Shown here: positions 47,294 to 59,013 of the stretch, piece by piece
Layout of the letters: every line of letters starts with the position of its first letter
How positions within the stretch are numbered: position 1 is the stretch's first letter
Assembly (NCBI GenBank): GCA_039545295.1
Contig: BCIK01000003.1
Location: forward strand, 1,284,891 to 1,348,890
Direction: 5' to 3'
Origin: Udeniomyces pyricola
Taxonomy: Eukaryota > Basidiomycota > Tremellomycetes > Cystofilobasidiales > Mrakiaceae
Length of the DNA stretch: 64,000 nucleotides
Made by a program: the position numbers and the translations under genes
The notes under the pieces: model-generated
What the model was told of the DNA's origin: nothing
Database searches by the model: none
The model's input: only the letters and a program-made list of their open reading frames with translations

Positions 47294-47868
47294 ATGAACC
47301 CATTTGGAGAGTAAGCTATATGCCACCTCAATTCATTCCATCCGTCTTCATCTTTCATCTTCAACCAACACTCATCGCTCTCACTCACCTCTTCCTCTCC
47401 CCTTCTCCTTCAGCGACCAAGACAGCGGCTTCTCCTCTTCCCCCTGGGCTTCGGCCGCTCCGGACGCGCCTCCCAACGACGGCGGAGACGACATCATCAA
47501 GAATGCCCTCGAAAAGGACGCCCTCATCAAGTATGTCTGTCTTTCCAGCTCCAGTTCGCCGCTCACTGCATCGCTACTTACCGTTGACCGATACTTCCCC
47601 CCCCCCTCTCCTGGTTCCACCCCATGTATTGATGCTTCATTCCAGAGATATAGCAGCCTCACAAGAAGGACTCAAAGGTGTGTCCGAATCTCCAGTTTCA
47701 CCCACATCAAGTAGGTACACTAGACTCATTGCTTCTTTGCTCTATTGATTGCTCCCATCAGCCCTCCTCACCAAGATCAGGACGGTCGAAGCCGAGACGA
47801 AGAAGCTGGCGAGCGAGAACCACGTCCTGGACCTCTACATTGCCAACCTGGCCAAGCGACCATCATAG
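47294..47868 (+). CDS. Short coiled-coil protein, SCOC/Slo1 family
   Basis: SCOC-type proteins are small coiled coils that bind Arl1/Arl3-type GTPases at the Golgi. Four exons, 47294-47310, 47414-47530, 47646-47677 and 47762-47868, sum to 273 bases and 90 residues with matching phases. The N-terminus (MNPFGDDQDSGFSSSPW) is disordered and acidic. The coiled coil begins KDALIKDIAASQEGLKALL and continues TKIRTVEAETKKLASENHVL, ending DLYIANLAKRPS. The Glu-Asn pair before Val-Leu and the Tyr-Ile-x-Asn-Leu block are typical of the family. Exon 1 is only 17 bases. Its small size and four introns make it easy to miss by ORF methods. Confidence 0.85.
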
Positions 47869-48076
47869 CATATAGCTCAAGAAAATGAAAGCAAGAAACG
47901 GGTTGTATGATATCTATGAAACTTTGTAATTTCGCTAAGAGGCTGTAATGTCTCAAGAACGGTTGGACGAGCCCAAGATGGATAGATGAGGCATGTGCTC
48001 CAGACACGATAGTGATCCGTCGTCACTTCTCGATCGACGTCAACTTCCACCCAAGTACCTGCAGACGATCCCGCAA

Positions 48077-48754
48077 TGGCCAACATGGCCGAGTTCCACG
48101 AGAGGGTCTACGACGTGCGAGCTATCACGGCACGCCATGTTTCTTATTGTTGGTTGAATCAGAGCCTGACCTGTTCGTATTGTCGCCCGTCTGCCAGCTC
48201 GTCAGGGCTGTCCCCTATTCGAAAGTAGCGTCGTACAAGCAGATTGGTGCGTTAGTATGCTCTTGGTGTGACTCATATATGCGTATCATGAAACTGACTC
48301 ATCAGCTGAGCTTACCCGACAGCCACACTCGCAGGTTATCCAAACCACTCGCGTCACGTCGGACAAGGTGAGCACACAAAGGAAAGAGAAAGAGGGAGAC
48401 AGAAAAGGAGAGTACAGCGTCTGCCCTCTGCGCACGCTGACACCAGAGATTCGTCTCTGACATCCCCCTTTTTCTTTGTTGATCGATCTGGTAGCGCTCA
48501 AGTTTGTGCAGGATCCGACGATTCCTTGGTGGAGAATTATTGGGAGCTCGGGTCAGATCTCGCATCGAGGGGATGACGGGCAGGGTGCGCAACGTCAGCT
48601 CGAGCGGTTGACGGCCGAGGGGGTCGTGCTAACCGCGGGGGGTCGGGTAGATTGGACAACGTGGGGCTGGGACGGTATTGTGCAGGAAGGGCTCGCATCA
48701 CAAGGATCAGGCGAGGCAGGAAACGAGGATGGGGATGAGGATGAGAACGAATGA
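48077..48754 (+). CDS. ATL1: Alkyltransferase-like DNA repair protein (ATL)
   Basis: ATL proteins bind O6-alkylguanine without removing the alkyl group and hand the lesion to nucleotide excision repair. Exons 48077-48115, 48198-48246, 48323-48367 and 48495-48754 sum to 393 bases and 130 residues. Family blocks are FHERVYDLVRAVPYSKVASY, KQIATLAGYPNHSRHVGQ and TIPWWRIIGSSGQIS. The arginine finger (Arg in NHSRHVG) and the Tyr of ASYKQI are present. At the place where O6-methylguanine methyltransferases have PCHR the protein has PWWR: Trp56 replaces the acceptor Cys and Trp57 replaces His, so methyl transfer is impossible. The last 35 residues are Glu/Asp/Gly-rich and beyond the family core (S. 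pombe Atl1 is about 108 residues). Confidence 0.9.
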
Positions 48755-49567
48755 TGATGTAGCTAGTACCACTGGTCGAATGACGTATCAGATCAATATC
48801 ATGTGGTTGGTGATCATATGAAAGATAGATACGGAATGGGTGATGATGACGCGTACGGCTGATGGATTATATGTGGATGATGATCCCGGATGGTGCTTAT
48901 ACGTACGTCTGCTGAATATATATATATATATATGTATATGGCCGATGTATGATGACGGCCGATGTGTTGTCCATGTAGGACACGTGCAGAATGATACGTT
49001 TATATATATATATGTATGATGATCATAAAGTGTGTATACATTGAAGGTATATTACATGAGCTGGCTTGGGCTGGCCTTCTGATCAAGCAAGCCGCATGAT
49101 CGAAATCAGCCATGACGCGTGACGAAGGGTTCGGCGAAGAGCGGCACCGAAACCCCCCTGCAGCCACCCACTCACACGCCTCGTTTAACATTTGCTGCTG
49201 CTGCCTTGACCTGCCCTGTATCCTCATACACGCACAGCTCACTCCACTCTCCTTGAACACCATCTCCATCTCATCCCATCAGACGCAGACGCAGACCCTG
49301 TGCTTCGGATCTGACCCTGACAGATCATTGCGTGCAAGACGTCGATCTCTTCATTCAAAGCACTAGCTTCTTGCCCTTGATTCTCGGCGATTCGGTTCCT
49401 CTCTCCCCGGTCTAACAGGACCTCTCCGGGCTCGTTCTCGTGGCCCCCCCTTCTCTCCTCTCCTTCACCTCACCCCTTCGTCTGCCCCAGCTCTCTTTGA
49501 CCTCACACCATACTCCAACACCCTGCCTTAGAACAATCTCTTCACACTTCAACGCCTCAACCCATCT
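48755..49567. other. Intergenic: 3' side of ATL1, promoter of the lipase gene
   Basis: AT-rich, with alternating TA tracts at about 48917-48938 and 49002-49015 and several ATGATGAT motifs. Nearer the lipase start the DNA is CT-rich. No gene is supported. Confidence 0.6.
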
Positions 49568-52500
49568 ATGCCCGTCGAGCTCAACCTCGACAGTTCTTCC
49601 TCGTTCCCGTTCCCCTCAACTCACGGCACGTCCCGCCCTACTCTCTCGTCCATGGCTGTTGACGTCGACGGGTCCAGTCCCACCTTGTACGGTCCCCAAC
49701 CCCCCGAACCTATATTTTCCGAGCACACCACGCCCCTATCAACCGTGTCAATCGCCCACCCAGCGACATCTCACTCCACCAACATTCAGCAGACATCCCA
49801 TCCGTCGCATCCGTCCAACCTCCCGCTCCAGATCATCTCCAACGCCCTCTCGCTCGGGCCGACGTTGCTCCCCCCTCAGCTGGCCCGGCTCATCACCGCC
49901 CTCTCTCTCGCGACAAAAGTCTCACTCCGAGCGACGGCTCTCTTTGTCGAACTCATCATTGAGTCATGTCGCTACAGCACTAGCGTTGGCCTCGGCCTCA
50001 GTAGACGGGCCCTCATTTCCGCCGTCGGGAGCGCCCGTACCTTTTACGTTGTACGCGAAGGGCTCGATTGGGCAGGAGGCAAGGCAGCCGATTCCTTGAC
50101 AAAGTAAGGCAGTCGTCTACTCTCACGTCACTTTTTGACAGATGAATATACAGGAGGGGACACCACCAACCAGACGGACAAGCACGCGGTAGGACCATCC
50201 TGATTGAAGATCTGACAACCGTTTCTCCTCATTCTGCGACAGCAACGACTCTTTCTTCAACGTTCTCGACAAGTACACCAACCTAGGCATATATCTCATC
50301 ACCCATACCTTTACGTTGGCAGAGCTCTTTGCGGTGCGTGTGTTGACGAATCAAGCCACGGCTCCTCTCTTCTCTCTAGCTCCACTAGCTCTATACATTC
50401 TTTTGATCAGTTAAAACTGACAGCTATCGACACATACGATCGATCCCCTCCTTCCAGATGTCCGGCTTCTATCTCACTTCTACGACGCTCAAGACGGGGG
50501 TCGCCGCTGCCCAAGAGTCGGTTTCTCTCTTTGATGGCATATTTGGCAGCAATGAGACCTCGAGAGCCTTGTGTAAGTCTTCCGTCGCTGAGATACCATT
50601 CGGACGCTACGCCATGCGTGATACTAACTTCATGGTCGCGCCCTTTCCATTGAATAGCGAGCATCATTACCCTGCTGCGTCGCGAGTTTGGCCACGACGA
50701 TCGGTTCGCCCAGCGTAATAAGGGTAGCATCGCCAGCCTAAGTGCCCTGACGAAGGCCATGACGGCTTTCGCTTGCCTGCAAAACGTGACCTGGCGTAGG
50801 ACAGCAGGAGGAGTGAAGCAGAAAGTGTCAGTCTTCTTTAACTGTTCGGAGGTGTCATTCTTGGCATGAACCGTCTTGGACGCATATGGCGATCTTGGTC
50901 TCATGCAGCGCTTTCTTCGATTTTGGTCGAAAATTCTCCAGGTTGTTTGATTGCACCGTCGTTGGTCAGCTAGAGGAAGACTTTGGAGTCGAACATGTCC
51001 AGGGACCGCCAGACCGTCGTCTTGAAGTCGGCAGGACGGACCAAGAACGCGAGCAGCTCAACTACCACCCTCCCAACAACGATTCGTCTCACACGCTGGC
51101 ACTTGTTCCATCTCCTGCCCTCTCACGTCCGTCTCGTACAGAAATTGAGGAGGACGTCGAGACAGAGGCGGATGAGGTGCTCGTTCGAGAGCTTGAGGCT
51201 CTTGTCGGCCACGACGATGACGATGACGACGTGGAGACGATAGGTCGAGTCGAATCGATACGAACGATGGACCCAGATAATCGCCATCACCGGTCCGAGA
51301 AAGACGAAGACGCCGACTACTACGAGATCACGGAGCATGTGACGGAGACCCAAGTTGAGACGCAGACTATTGAGCATTACAACGTTGGCCCTGCCGACGA
51401 ATGGTCTGAAGTCGAGGCAATGACCCAATTGGCCGACGCGGGAGAAGACGACGAGGGTTATCTTGCCATGCTTAACGATGATAGGGCGGTAATTCCTACA
51501 GTGGCGAGTGCGGCATATGCTGATGCGCTCGAGCATCCGCACGCTAACTCGATGAGGGTTCAAGTGATTGTAAGTCGGAGCCATCCACTCTCCCTACCTA
51601 GGTCTTGCTCGCTCGTATGATTTGTGTGATCTTGTTCACCGCTACTTGGACGAGATCTCATCCACCTATTCTACTGCTTTGCACCTAATAGCTCAAGACG
51701 ATCACTCGGAAGCTTCTTGAGAAAAAGACGCGCATCAAACGGCTTCGCTCTCGACGAAGTGAGAACACCGCCATGCAAGTCGATTCTCATGGGTCTGATA
51801 ACAGCGAGGAGGAAAGCTTTCAGGCTGAATTGGAATCGCCTGACCACCCGCTCCGGCTCACTAGCAGCACATCGACCTCGAGCATCTCCTCGGCGGCCTC
51901 GACTACCCCAACCGTCTCTGCCACCCAGACGTACTCTTACCCTCTTCATTCTCTGGTCACGCCTCCCAACTCTCCCGTTATTCCATCCACCAGACCGCTT
52001 CCGTTCCGTCCCGACCGAGCCCATGAAGATACACCCCGTGCCGCTACCATATCGGAAGAAAAATCCAGCAGCAACCCGCTCTCCAAGATTTTGTCCAAGG
52101 CAAAGAGCTCACTCTTGTCTGGATCCCCATCAAACCGGACGCCCAAGTCGCCGACATCAGCACCTTTGAGCCCAAACCCCTCCAAGGTCAGCTCTCCGCA
52201 TTCGGCCGGTACTAGCAGGGAGTCGCCAACGCGATCGACCTTTCAACCCCAGTCTAGTAATCCCTCTCAACATTCACCCATGTTCCCCACTCAGGCTTCT
52301 TCGGGGTCCAAGTGTCCCGAATCACGATCTCAAGCTATGCCTTTAAGTCCTGTACCCCCTCGGCCTCGCCAGTACCCATCCTCATCCTCGACCTCGTCAA
52401 CGTCGACAGCTCAACCCAAGCGGAAGACCCCTCGCCTTCGCCAGCCTTCGACTTCATCCCGGTCCGTTCACACTCAGCAAAGCCATTTCTCCTCATCGAC

Positions 52501-55014
52501 TCAAGCTCCACCTTCGGCCTCGGCAGATGCCAATCCAGAGGGCCTATTCCCCAGGGACCACCTCGTCCGTAACATCCATCGGTACTGCCGTTACTCGAGC
52601 GCAGCCTATGGCCAGAACTTTCTCCGTGTTCTCGGATTGGGAGCGACCGAATTCATGTTTCCGACTACGGGACGACACCACGCCAACAGCTGGGGTGAGT
52701 CATGTTCACTGTTCAATAGGGCGATTGATGTATTGTCCTGCCGAAAACGTATGTGAATCCCCGACTGACTCACGCTTGCTGCGTCTTTGGTTTTGACTCG
52801 CATTCCGTCTCGCGCAGCTTTTGCTCATCACACCAACCTCCCTATCGATGCCCTGCTACTCTCGTCCTATGTCGATCCGACGCCAAACCTCTCACAAGAA
52901 AAGCTTGCGCCCCTCGTTCATTACATCGCCGTGGACCATTCGCAAAAGGCCATCGTCCTGTACGCTCTCGTCGCAATTAGGCTTTTGAACATCTCGCAGG
53001 TTATACGAGCTGATTTCCCTACTCCTGTGCAATGATTTAGGACATGCCGGGGCACGCTTGGGCTGTCAGATGTTCTCGTCGACTTGACGTGCGAGTACGA
53101 GTCCGTTCAGGTTGATGGCGGCGATCCAACGGGCGACTACTTTGTCCACAGTGGCATGCTTTACGTGCGTCTCAACTCTTACTACCTCCAAGATTTGGAA
53201 TCATGTGCTAACACGCTCTGCTTATGTTCTTCCTTCATGCCATGAAATCCACGACGATGATCTGTTATGCCCCGCTCTACAGTCGGCGAAAAAGCTCATG
53301 GCTGCGACATCAACAGTACACGAGACGTGAGTCTTTTCCTCGCTACACGCTGCATCCATTAACCGAATGAACGACTGATCTCCAATCTTCCACCGGTCTT
53401 AGTATACGGGAAGCCCTGGTGGCCTATCCAGCATACGGTCTCGTTATATGTGGACACTCACTAGGAGGTGGAGTTGCGGCGTAAGTTCCTGATGCGGCTG
53501 AGAGAAAAACGGGACCATCCTCACGGAGCTGATATCTTGTGCTCAAACATCCATCTGGTCTGCAGCTTGCTCTCTATCCTTTGGAGTTGCCCCGCCGAGC
53601 ACTTTCGTAATCAAGCGTCCTCCTACTCGACTCGACCCACCCATCCTCCCATCACGACGCCCTTTGTCACCAATTTCTCATCGGGTCTCCCTGTCGGCCG
53701 TCCGATTCACGCTTACGTCTATGGTCCGCCGTGCGTGGCGTCCTCGGACCTCTCGCGCCACACCAGAGGACTCGTCACTTCGATAGTCCGTGCGTATGAT
53801 TCATCATAGGCTCGCATGACCTAACCGTAGGCTCACATGTGGTTCGAATGAGCACTGATGATTTCCTCTTCCCTATGCTGGACTCTTCTTGGTGTACCTC
53901 ATCCAGAGGGAAACGACATTGTTCCAACCCTCAGTCTGGGTGTGCTTCGAGACTTTAAGAACGTCGCCGTCACGCTTACGGACGAAGGCTCGGTCGCCGA
54001 GGAGATTGTCGGTCGCGTGATCGGTATCCATCAACGTCGACTCCGTGACTCCATCTCTCCCTCGTTTCTTCTCGGTGGCTCTACATCATCATCGACCGCC
54101 CCCGCGATCGAGGCTGGCACTAGTGCGACACTTCATACTCCGCGGATGACCTTTGACGAGGCTGAGTTGGCTCAGGGACATTCAAGAAATTTTGCAGATG
54201 ATCCAGATTACCAAGACCCGACCCATGATGGGTCTCGTGCGTATGGATCGAATCCAGAGCCTCAAGGCTCGAAATCGTCGACGGACGACGCTGCTGCATC
54301 GGACGAACAGAAGTTGTTGGACGATTGGTTTTTCTCCCTGATCAAGACGATGCGAGCGGACATGTCGCACGAGAAGCTGTATCCAGCGGGGTCGTGTTAC
54401 ACCATGGTGAGTTTGCCTTTCATCCATCTGAGAGGTTTTTTTTTCTTTCTCTTTTTCTTTCTTTCTTTTTTTCCTCTTCGTCTCTCGCATTTCCTTATCT
54501 GAACTCTCAATCAAACCTGACGGGGGCCCTGGGTTGTATTTCTAGGAGCATTGGACCGTCTTTGTCAATACAGCCGGCCAGGCGACGACTAACGGCAAGC
54601 AAGCCCCGCCATCGTCCTCGTCTTCGCCCGGGAAGAGCGCCAAGACACCCCTGAACCACAAGGAGGCTCATCGAGTCGTCCTCAAACTGGTCGAGGATAT
54701 CGAGAAACGATTCGGAGAGCGTGAGGCCCATGTTTTCCATCTCCAACTGCTGCTGTGACCCCGACAGCTTTTAGTGGTCCATCAGAGGGAATCTATCGTC
54801 TTGGCGAGGTGATATAGAGCGAGTCTGGCTTGGAGACTGATACTGAACTTTTGGCTTTGATGATGGAATCCCTGTTGTAGCCATCTTCTCTCGGACGATG
54901 TTCCAGGACCATCTTCCAACGAAGTATGAACACAGCACCCAACTTCTGTACGACGTGAGTAGTTGTGGCCTTGAATGGACGGACTCTTTGACCTGTCGTT
55001 TCTGTGGAGACTGA
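49568..55014 (+). CDS. Class 3 lipase, sn1-diacylglycerol-lipase-like
   Basis: The class 3 lipase fold hydrolyses acylglycerol esters; the architecture resembles diacylglycerol lipases. About fourteen exons are readable. The N-terminus (MPVELNLDSSS) is disordered, then helices (LLPPQLARLITALSLATK) and the domain YLITHTFTLAELFAMSGFYL. A very acidic insert follows (about 51120-51500, with a run of Asp). The catalytic part reads LPIDALLLSSYVD, HYIAVDHSQKAIVLTCRGTL, DYFVHSGMLYSAKKL, then YGLVICGHSLGGGVAALLS with the nucleophile Ser at 53458-53460. GNDIVPTLSLGVLRDFKN holds the catalytic Asp (53915-53917). The catalytic His is not certain; it may lie in the exon after 54546. A Ser/Pro-rich insert precedes the catalytic part. 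The last exon can run to a TGA at 55012-55014, but a GTGAGT at about 54955 may be a further donor, so the C-terminus is provisional. Confidence 0.87.
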
Positions 55015-55445
55015 TACGTGTCCCACTCTGCTTTATTCTTATTTTTATTTTATTTACATGGGCTTTGGTTCACGTCTCTCAACAGGGTCTCTTTGGTTAA
55101 AACACCACCCACAATTTCACCCCCTTGTCGTACTTTGCGCACTGGATTCACCGCTCTCTCTCTTCCCATACTTTACTTGCTCTCTCTGTTTACATCTGGC
55201 TTTCCTTTTCTCTCGCACTCTCTTTCTCCCCGTCTGCCTTTTTGGCTTTTCTGTTTTATTTTACAATCGCACCTACATTCTATCCGATCGCATACCATAC
55301 TTCACGCCTTATCTCTCTTGCATGATTTNTTCCCCCCCCCCCCCCTTCGTGTTTTTTTTTGTGTGTGTTCATTCCATTTTTTTTTTATTTTTTTTTGCTT
55401 TTGATTCGATACAATCTCCAGACTTCACGTTCCGAGTGCTCAAGC

Positions 55446-55497
<52 letters not shown>

Positions 55498-56335
55498 TTC
55501 TTACACAATCCAGACGATACGTGCCCCCCCCCCCCCCCCCCTCCTCCCCCCCGGCCTCTCCCCACATTTCTTGTTGTTTTTGTAGTTGTTGTTGTTATCG
55601 TTTCCATTTCCTTTCCTTTCCCCAAACCGTCGCTGATTTATCGCCTGTTTTCATCTCGTTTTACCTTTCGTCGCCATCGCGTATATGGGCCGGGTAGGGG
55701 GGCTTGCACAAATTATCGAAAGAAAACTGCTGCTGCTGGTGGTTCGTATTGGTTCGATGAGGCAAGTTGAATGTCAGCTGTCGGGGTGAAGGGGGGGGGG
55801 AGGGGGTGAGTTAGATGGGTGTGAAGGATAGATGTATAGGTCATATAACCGCCGTCACACATGAGTACACATCCCTAGTCGTCAGTTGTAGGACTTGTTG
55901 ACCTCTCTGGACATGTGGATAAAGTTCTCCCCTTGAAACCCCAACGGAGATACGTTAGCAATATCTTCTCCTCTCTAAACCACTCCCATCCTCTCCTCCC
56001 CCCCCCCCCGGGTTCCCTTGCTTTCCTAACTGGAACTTTTGTCCTTCAATGGCAATCGAAGCTGTCTTGATGATCAGCTCCTGTAGTTAGTCGTCGGTTC
56101 GGGTACCTCCAAGAGGAAGAAGAAGAAAGAGGCGAAACGGGGCACCGAAGGAAGTTGCAGTTTAGAAAAAGAGGGGGGGGGGGGAAGGGGAAAGTAGAGA
56201 TCATACATCGTTGAACGAAAGAAACACAAACAAGGGAGGCGGTCAAAGGGGAGGAGGGGAACGGGGGTTGAAGTAGGGAGGCGTGCAAGATGGGTGGGTG
56301 GGTGGGATGAGTAAAAAGGGGGGGAAAAAGCAAGT
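55015..56335. other. Intergenic between convergent 3' ends (lipase and a small gene)
   Basis: Both neighbours end here. The + strand is CT/T-rich with a (CA) run, several long C runs and one N. Open frames are Phe/Pro/Ser/His-rich and look spurious. Confidence 0.6.
55448..55493. repeat. (CA)n dinucleotide microsatellite
   Basis: About 23 uninterrupted CA units. It encodes a spurious Thr-His run in one open frame. Confidence 0.95.
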
Positions 56336-57111
56336 CTAGGCGGCGGTCGGGGAGGACGGGCGTGAAGGGGTCAGTTGGGCGAGGAGTGCATCGAGTTGGG
56401 CATCGGTCAGATCATCTTCCTCGTCATCAATTTCGCCGTCTATTTCCGGGGGGGGGAGGGGGGGAGATAAGTAGGAGGAGTGTAGATATACGAAAGGAGT
56501 AAGGAAGTGGAAGGTAGATTGGGAAAGAACCGGAATTAGTCTTGTTCTTTCGTTTGACAAGGGCGAATTCTCTTCCATCGTATTCCCCTTCCAGCCTTTC
56601 TCACTCATCCAGCTGAAGGGTAACTACACCGCCGGAGCTACGTCAAAGTAAGAGGCGAAGGGACGACGACCGGCGTCGAAAGTATAATTGGAGAGGACAA
56701 GGCGAGACATCGTTTTCTAGAGAGCCTACGTACCTTCACGCATAGCGAGCTGCAGGAGCGCTTGGTTCGGATCGAGGTTCTCTGCTTCATGCTTGTTGTG
56801 CTGACCTCGACTATTGAAAGGATTTTGACACAGATCGATAGACGAAGAGTGAGAGAACCGAGCAAGGTTTAGTGTGCGTAAGGGAGACAAGAAAGAGGTA
56901 GAAAGGAGTAACGAACAGATGCGAGTAGATGATAAAAGCCGGCGTGAAGAGACTTATGACGGTGAACAGTGTGCCTGAACAAGGAAGAACGAAATTGTCT
57001 CGGTGGTGAGTGACCCGCTCGATCTGAGGCAGAAGGGAAGAGAGGAGAGGAGGGACCGGACGGACCTGCGGTTCCGATCGTCTTCTTCGCTTTCGCTTTG
57101 GGCGGTGGCAT
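56336..57111 (-). CDS. Small single-pass membrane protein, unrecognised, 94 residues
   Basis: Exons 57111-57066, 56974-56917, 56810-56734 and 56439-56336 sum to 285 bases and 94 residues with all phases agreeing. The N-terminus MPPPKAKAKKTIGTAG is basic, followed by one hydrophobic helix TLFTVISLFTPAFIIYSHL. Then comes a soluble tail: RGQHNKHEAENLDPNQALLQ, LAMREDGEIDDEEDDLTDA and QLDALLAQLTPSRPSSP. The order (positive end, one helix, amphipathic then acidic tail) suggests an organelle or endoplasmic reticulum membrane protein with the tail on one side. I do not recognise the family. No single open frame on this strand covers it, which argues that it is usually missed. Confidence 0.75.
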
Positions 57112-57418
57112 TTTCTGGTTTAGACCGATCCAGGCAGGCGAAAAGAAAAAGGTATGTGATTGTTAGGGGGCCATAGGAACTGGGTGAGAGGAAGTGTGTC
57201 TTTGGGTGGTATCTGAGAGGAGCATAAGGACGAACATCGTGCCTAAAGATCTAGGAGGATGAAAGGGTAGGAGAACCAGCGAGGGATAGTAGATAGGTTC
57301 GTTAGTAAGGTGTATGAACGCCCACTCTCTCGCTTGGTCTTTCCTCGGCTCGAGTATCAAGGCCGGACTAAGCCAAGAGTCGATTGAGAGCGATCAAGGA
57401 GGGAATGGATGGAAATGA
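57112..57418. other. Intergenic between two minus-strand genes
   Basis: 307 bases between the 94-residue gene start and the stop of the next. No motif stands out. Confidence 0.6.
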
Positions 57419-57700
57419 CTAAGGAGGGCGAGAACGAACAACGTTGTTAGGCTCAGGGTAATCATCGGCCGTCAGAGCTGGCTTGGGAACCCAATGAACG
57501 ATGCCTGACTGAGCCTGTTGGACGGCGACCGCTTTCGATCGACCAAAGATGGAAGGGAGGAAGCGGAGAGAGTTTGCTCTTGATGGGCTCATGACCGAGG
57601 GAGGATGTGTTAGAATGGCTGTGGTGGGACTAGGGGACGGGTGAAGCAGACGCGAATCCGAGGTTGATGGATCATGAGGTGTGTAGTAATTCGGTATCAA
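57419..57700 (-). CDS. Small hypothetical protein, up to 93 residues
   Basis: The frame opens at 57700 (MIPNYYTPHD) and closes at 57419. A second Met at 57592 starts the part that looks conserved: MSPSRANSLRFLPSIFGRSK, AVAVQQAQSGIVHWVPKPAL and TADDYPEPNNVVRSRPP. The N-terminus from 57592 is basic and amphipathic, as in a mitochondrial presequence. I do not recognise the family. It has no intron, unlike nearly all other genes here, so chance translation cannot be excluded. Confidence 0.45.
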   Translation of the reverse strand: MIPNYYTPHDPSTSDSRLLHPSPSPTTAILTHPPSVMSPSRANSLRFLPSIFGRSKAVAVQQAQSGIVHWVPKPALTADDYPEPNNVVRSRPP

Positions 57701-57875
57701 CTCATCCGTGCGTCTGGCTTAGTCGAAATGGTTACGTTACCATGTGTTTCTTCTCAATTTTTTTTTTTCGTTGCTGGTCCATGTTCGAACAAATCATATC
57801 ATCTTCATCCCACATGTAAAGCCTTATAACAAAGTACCCCATCACTACTAGCCCAATCAGTGTATGATCGTCCGA

Positions 57876-59013
57876 TCAAGAGTCGACGCCCGTCTTCGTC
57901 ATCTTCTTCTTTTTCGACCCCAGCGGCTGCTCGACCCACCTCTGGGATTCTCCCCCATTCGTCACAAACCACCCACCCACCTTGAGCACAACCGCTGCGC
58001 CTCCTCCGACGACGCCTCCGATGAGGGCACAACTTCCTAGCAGGACGAACAGTGGCGTCAGCGTCGAGAGGATGGCGTACGCAAGCTTGACGGGGAGGAT
58101 GACGGTCGTGCGAAAGATGTAGAAAAGTGGAAGTGTAATGGGGAGGAGGAGGTAGTGGATCAGGTACAAGATGGACGTCATCAGAGCCAAGATTGCATGC
58201 AAGAGCCAGCGAAAGATGATGAGCAACAGGGGGTCCTCATCTGGGACAGTGGCAAGCACGTGAGGAAGAAAAGGAACCCAAACACGTCATCAGTTCGGGA
58301 ACCACCGGGTTACTCTTGCCAACGGCTTGCCGATCCTCCTCGCCTCCTCTCCAACGCCAGATCCAAGTCGGACCAACAGACCTTGAGGCCGTTCTTCGCT
58401 TCCTTCTTGTCGTTGCTGATTCGGCAACGGTGGATGGTTGGAGTGGTCAGATGTTGAGCCTTCTGGTCGCATGCCTTGGGAGGCCGGATGATCCCTTCCT
58501 GCTACAGCTCGCCCTGACCAGACTGTCATCGGATCTGCCATCGATGGGCTCGTCAGAAACTGGCCACTGCTAATGGCATCCCCAAGCTCTTCCTGATGCT
58601 TAAACTTGTCGAGGAGAAGGCGAAGTTGCTCTTGACGATGGTCGACCCAATCGTTGGCCTGATGGGCTTTGGACGCGACTTGATGGGCGAGTTTGGAGCC
58701 GTGAGTGATGTCGTTGGAGGTGGAGGAAGAGGAGGAGGAGGAAAAGAGCCAGATGACTGATGGGTGCACGGGAGGCAAAGGGAAATCACGGAATGGGGGG
58801 GGGGGGGGAAGAGAGAGACAGAGAGAGTGAGAGTGAAGGAAAAGGTGAGCATAGGTGCGGGATTGACAAGCTAAGAAGGGGGAATGATCGGATAAGCAGC
58901 GGACCTAGTGGGAGAAGAACGGAGAAGAGGAGGAGGGAGTTGTAATGGGATATGTCCGGGGGAGGTTTGGTGGTGGCAGATGACCTCCTGGTGCGAGTAG
59001 TAGTGGCGGCCAT
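57876..59013 (-). CDS. Unrecognised multi-pass membrane protein, 282 residues
   Basis: Exons 59013-58905, 58756-58382 and 58240-57876 sum to 849 bases and 282 residues; every phase fits. A basic N-terminus (MAATTTRTRRSS) precedes one helix completed across the first join (YNSLLLFSVLLPLVIWLF). Then comes a helical, charged domain (KLAHQVASKAHQANDWVDHR, LRLLLDKFKHQEELGD) and a polar linker. The second half is strongly hydrophobic: LLLIIFRWLLHAILALMTSI, LIHYLLLPITLPLFYIFRTT, KLAYAILSTLTPLFVLLG, SCALIGGVVGGGAAVVLK. It ends in a basic tail (GSKKKKMTKT), a possible ER-retention KKxx-like feature, though not at the very end. I know no matching family. Divergent from the TMEM135-like gene. Confidence 0.72.

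Noticed and set aside
57163..57360. 65-codon minus-strand frame between two small genes
   Set aside because: No splice partner and no conserved look; it is likely UTR.
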